From NCBI GenBank assembly GCA_964410665.1, contig CAYPIE010000157.1, forward strand, positions 1-9,421: 9,421 nt of DNA, in the 5' to 3' direction. The DNA is from CAYPIE01 sp964410665. GTDB lineage: Bacteria > Planctomycetota > Planctomycetia > Gemmatales > Gemmataceae. Positions 6,754-9,421 of this stretch are shown here, one piece after another (the stretch's first letter is position 1; the number at the start of each line of letters is the position of its first letter). A model generated the notes under the pieces. It was given only the letters and a program-made list of their open reading frames with translations. It searched no databases and had not been told where the DNA came from. The translations under genes and the position numbers were made by a program.

Positions 6754-7521
6754 ATGCGACGTAGTCGTCGGTTAGTCTGGTCGAAGCTTCGTCGGCATGT
6801 GGGCGACGCTCCCGCGGGATCGTCCGCACGCGAGCTGCCCGTGCGGGTCACGCTTCCGAATTATTACGAGCCTAATTACCCCTATCCACTGCTGGTGCTG
6901 TTTCACGGCAATGGGGGTAACGAAAAACAGGTCATGCGTCTGGTGCCGCAGATAAGCCAGCGCAACTACATTTGCATCAGTCTCCGGGGCCCCGAAGTAC
7001 TCAGCCCCAGTGCCACACCCCGTCCCTGCTTTGGCTGGGGCAATGTCGGCGAATACGACACTCTGGTTGAAGAATATCTCTTGCAAGCGATCCAATGCAC
7101 CGCACGGCGTTATCACATTCATACCGAGCGCATCTACCTGGCTGGGTTCTGTGAAGGCGCGCAAATGGCCTACCGTATCGGCCTGAACCATCCCGATCGC
7201 TGGGGCGGCCTGATTTCGCTTAACGGCAGCATGCCCAATCCACGCGAAGCTGGCCCGCTGATGCAACCCCAGCAAATCCGCCACTTCCGCGTGTTTATGG
7301 GCCATGGGATTGCCAACGCCATCGTGCCACTCAGCTTGGCCCGGCGGGACTTTGGTGTGCTCTACGCCTTAGGTGCAGAGGTAAGCTTGCATACCTACCC
7401 CACCACGCACCGCTTGCACCCCGACATGCTCCGCGACGTCGATCGTTGGATCATGGATCAGGTCAATGCCGAGGTCGACTCCCTGCTGATTGATGAGCAT
7501 CCCCCGTGGTGGATTGACTGA
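6754..7521 (+). CDS. alpha/beta hydrolase, esterase-like, with Cys nucleophile
   Basis: This is a 255-residue cytoplasmic alpha/beta-hydrolase of the phospholipase/carboxylesterase or dienelactone-hydrolase type; substrate unknown. LLVLFHGNGGNE (47-57) forms the strand and oxyanion-hole loop. IYLAGFCEGAQMAYR (127-141) is the nucleophile elbow, with Cys133 where carboxylesterases have Ser; dienelactone hydrolases also use Cys. FMGHGIANAIVP (181-192) aligns with the HG-x-A-D-x-x-VP acid-residue region, but the Asp position is Asn188. TYPTTHRLHPDML (214-226) carries the catalytic His219. The predicted triad is therefore Cys-His-Asn. No signal peptide is seen. The ATG at 6754 has AGGTG seven bases upstream; an in-frame ATG at 6688 and a GTG at 6658 would add 22 or 32 residues without family-like sequence. 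A putative promoter lies at 6617-6645. The gene runs alone and converges on hslU. Confidence 0.85.
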   Translation: MRRSRRLVWSKLRRHVGDAPAGSSARELPVRVTLPNYYEPNYPYPLLVLFHGNGGNEKQVMRLVPQISQRNYICISLRGPEVLSPSATPRPCFGWGNVGEYDTLVEEYLLQAIQCTARRYHIHTERIYLAGFCEGAQMAYRIGLNHPDRWGGLISLNGSMPNPREAGPLMQPQQIRHFRVFMGHGIANAIVPLSLARRDFGVLYALGAEVSLHTYPTTHRLHPDMLRDVDRWIMDQVNAEVDSLLIDEHPPWWID

Positions 7522-7560
7522 TCCACTCACTGCGGACGAGTACGCTCCTGGTGGATTGAC
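7507..7560 (+). repeat. 12 bp direct repeat at the 3' end of the hydrolase gene
   Basis: TGGTGGATTGAC occurs at 7507-7518, encoding the final residues before the stop, and again at 7549-7560 downstream of it. The 42-base offset suggests a small duplication or a former, longer end of the gene. The same intergenic stretch can pair ATCCAC with GTGGAT, but no T-run follows, so it is not a clear terminator. Confidence 0.4.
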
Positions 7561-7601
7561 GGATTGCTTGCTGTCTGGCCTTCCTCCAACCACGCCGCCT
7601 C

Positions 7602-8939
7602 TCACAAAATAAACCGCGTCAAATCTTCATGCTCAAGAATCGGCTCTAGGCGGTCACGCACATACCCACGATCAATCGTGACCTTCTTCTCGGGTAAATC
7701 GGGCCCGATAAAGCTCACTTCCTCCACGACCCGCTCAAGAATGGTGTGTAAACGCCGGGCTCCGATATTCTGCGTCGTCCGGTTCACCTCAAAGGCAATA
7801 TCCGCCAACGTTTCGATGCCATCGCGGGTGAAGGTCATGGTCACCCCTTCGGTCGCCAACAACTCCGCATACTGCTTGGTCAGAGCATGCTTGGGCTCGG
7901 TCAGAATTCGCAGAAAATCATCCCGCGTCAGATCGGTCAATTCCACCCGGATCGGAAAGCGCCCCTGTAACTCGGGCATCAGATCCGATGGCTTGGTAAT
8001 GTGAAAGGCTCCCGCGGCAATAAACAGAATATGATCGGTCTTGACCGGACCTTGTCGCGTGTTCACCGTGGTCCCCTCGACGATCGGAAGTAGATCGCGC
8101 TGCACCCCCTGACGCGACACATCCGGACCATGGCTTGATCCCGTACCGGCCACTTTGTCGATTTCATCCAGAAAGACCATGCCCTGATTCTCGACGAGCT
8201 CGATGGCCTTTTCCGTAACCGCGGTGCGATCAATCAATGCCTCGGCTTCCTGCTCGAACAGAATGCGCCGAGCCTCACGAATCGGCACTTGGCGATTTTG
8301 GTTCGCCCGAGGCATAAACTTTTCAAACATGTTTTGGAACTCCATTTCCATCTGTTCCATGCCCATGTTCGAGAAGACCTGCACTGGCACCATCTTTTGC
8401 TCGACGCTCAGCTCGACCAGCTTGTCTTCCAATTCGCCGGCCAGCAGCCGACTGCGCATTTTATCCCGGCTCCGTTGCCGCCGGTTGGCCTCCTCGGAGC
8501 CTTCTTCTTCCCAGGCCGGCTTCTGATCGGGCAACAGCAGTTCTAACAGCCGTTCGGTCACGCGTTCTTCGGCCTTGTCACGCACCTGTTCCCGTTCGCG
8601 GGCACGAATCATGCCCACGGCAATCTCGGTCAGGTCGCGGATCATGCTCTCGACGTCGCGACCGTGATAGCCGACCTCGGTGTACTTCGATGCTTCGACC
8701 TTGAGAAAGGGAGCGCCAAACAGCTGGGCCAGCCGACGCGCGATTTCGGTTTTGCCCACCCCAGTAGGCCCAATCATAAGAATATTCTTGGGTGTTATGT
8801 CACGACGGAGCTCTTCGGGAAGTTGTTGCCGCCGCCAGCGATTGCGAATTGCGATGGCCACGGCTTTCTTAGCATCTTGTTGTCCGACGATATAGCGATC
8901 CAGTTCGGCGACAATTTCCCGAGGCGTCATGTCGGCCAC
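7602..8939 (-). CDS. hslU: ATP-dependent protease ATPase subunit HslU
   Basis: HslU is the AAA+ hexameric unfoldase that feeds substrates to the HslV peptidase (HslUV/ClpYQ, cytoplasmic). From the GTG at 8939 the product is 445 residues, close to the 443 of the E. coli protein, beginning MADMTPREIVAELD. Walker A is GPTGVGKT (57-64). The pore loop reads GYHG (90-93) where E. coli has GYVG. The intermediate domain spans about 110-245 and is rich in charged and Met residues (NMGMEQMEMEFQNMFEKFMP). Walker B is MVFLDEID (254-261), followed by RQGVQRDLLPIVEGT, the arginine finger region GRFPIR (326-331) and sensor 2 GARR (393-396). The C-terminal EDLTRFIL is the tail that docks into HslV, so a partner HslV is expected in the genome although none is adjacent. 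GAGGAG (8948-8953) lies eight bases before the GTG. A second in-frame GTG at 8966 has a perfect AAGGAGG; the ATG at 8930 has none. Confidence 0.96.
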   Translation of the reverse strand: MADMTPREIVAELDRYIVGQQDAKKAVAIAIRNRWRRQQLPEELRRDITPKNILMIGPTGVGKTEIARRLAQLFGAPFLKVEASKYTEVGYHGRDVESMIRDLTEIAVGMIRAREREQVRDKAEERVTERLLELLLPDQKPAWEEEGSEEANRRQRSRDKMRSRLLAGELEDKLVELSVEQKMVPVQVFSNMGMEQMEMEFQNMFEKFMPRANQNRQVPIREARRILFEQEAEALIDRTAVTEKAIELVENQGMVFLDEIDKVAGTGSSHGPDVSRQGVQRDLLPIVEGTTVNTRQGPVKTDHILFIAAGAFHITKPSDLMPELQGRFPIRVELTDLTRDDFLRILTEPKHALTKQYAELLATEGVTMTFTRDGIETLADIAFEVNRTTQNIGARRLHTILERVVEEVSFIGPDLPEKKVTIDRGYVRDRLEPILEHEDLTRFIL

Positions 8940-8947
8940 GTTCTCTT

Positions 8948-8980
8948 CTCCTCGCTGATGGCGCACCGAAGCGCCTCCTT
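8948..8980 (-). promoter_or_regulatory. two ribosome binding sites and a small hairpin before hslU
   Basis: On the minus strand, AAGGAGG (8974-8980) precedes a GTG at 8966 by seven bases, and GAGGAG (8948-8953) precedes a GTG at 8939 by eight. Both starts are in frame with hslU. A 5 bp hairpin (8960-8964 with 8971-8975) would cover the first GTG and the edge of its ribosome site. Either start is possible; the second gives the family's usual N-terminus. Confidence 0.5.
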
Positions 8981-9266
8981 GACATGCATCCTGTGCCGCG
9001 ACCGGGGATCGGCGACCAGACCACGGCTCTTGCAAACGTCCAGCTTACCATGGAACGGACGACCGCGGGGAGAAAGTTCGCCCATAGATACCCAGCAGCT
9101 GCGTCTGGGGGATAGCGGCCATAGCCGTATGCCAAGCACAGGAACGAACACTTCGAGAGAAAACGCCGGCCAGGAAGCGGTTAGAATAACCACGATGGGC
9201 AAATGTAGCAAGCCGCGGACATGCGTTGTGACAAATCGAGTATTTTTGACGTTTCTACTACACAAC
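8981..9266. other. region upstream of hslU, no gene seen
   Basis: The place where hslV would normally lie holds no recognisable gene. The longest frames on either strand here are short and resemble nothing I know. A promoter for hslU is expected on the minus strand, but I could not find a clearly spaced -35/-10 pair. Confidence 0.5.
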
Positions 9267-9421
9267 AAGCGGTTGCGGTGCGGAAGAGGCGGTTGCGCTG
9301 CGGCAGAGGCAGAAGCGCTGCGGCAGAGGCAGAAGCGGTTGCAGTTGCGGCAAAAGCAGAGGCGGTTGCGGTGCGGGGAAAGCGGCAGAGGCGTTTGCGC
9401 TGCGGGGAAAGAGGCGCTTGC
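9267..9421. repeat. second tandem array, opposite orientation, cut by window end
   Basis: Imperfect units built from AGAGGCGGTTGCGGTGCGG and variants fill the last 155 bases. Within it, a 20-base unit (GCGCTGCGGCAGAGGCAGAA) is perfectly duplicated at 9295-9314 and 9315-9334, a sign of recent slippage or unequal recombination. The array is the reverse complement of the family at 33-166: for example GCAGAGGC-N-NTTGCGGTGCGG here matches the left units read on the other strand. It continues beyond the window. No coding frame with a start is visible. Confidence 0.75.

Noticed and set aside
8927..9268. Possible hslV on the minus strand upstream of hslU
   Set aside because: The 113-codon frame lacks the N-terminal TT(I/V) catalytic threonine motif and any resemblance to HslV, and it overlaps the hslU start in another frame.

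Overview
The window looks like a chromosomal segment from a planctomycete, probably of the Pirellulales type (inference). Four things point there: a DUF1559 pseudopilin-like protein with the prepilin leader and the H-X9-DG C-terminal motif, an ECF sigma factor of the TIGR02999-like kind, a Ser/Thr kinase with kinesin-light-chain-like TPRs, and GC-rich single genes that are not packed into operons. No transposase, phage gene, CRISPR array, tRNA or rRNA is visible.

Layout. Bases 1-200 hold a degenerate tandem array of about 26 bp units bracketed by two copies of a 27 bp palindromic repeat. The minus strand carries, from low to high coordinate, a DUF1559 protein (257-1240), a frameshifted ECF sigma factor (1398-1903), a gap filled with long inverted repeats (about 1926-2225), the broken TPR and kinase halves of one Ser/Thr kinase gene (2250-3585), and nuoH (3726-4937). 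On the plus strand, diverging from nuoH, is scpB (5045-5731). A stretch of about 1 kb with no convincing gene follows (5732-6753), with a plausible sigma-70 promoter near its end, then a plus-strand alpha/beta hydrolase (6754-7521). It converges with minus-strand hslU (7602-8939). The window ends in a second array of the same tandem repeat family, in the opposite orientation (9267-9421).

Function. nuoH (respiratory complex I), scpB (chromosome condensation) and hslU (protease ATPase) are housekeeping genes, each separated here from its usual partner genes. The sigma factor and kinase form a typical planctomycete regulatory pair, but both appear broken. The sigma factor needs one extra base to join its two halves. 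The kinase has lost the catalytic half of its kinase domain and also carries an in-frame stop and a frameshift in a G run. The sigma defect alone could be a sequencing or assembly error; the kinase lesions together look like real decay.

No convincing new multi-gene system is visible. The points most worth a second look are the hydrolase with a predicted Cys-His-Asn triad, the nested inverted-repeat element between sigma factor and kinase, the repeat arrays at both ends, and the decaying sigma/kinase pair.
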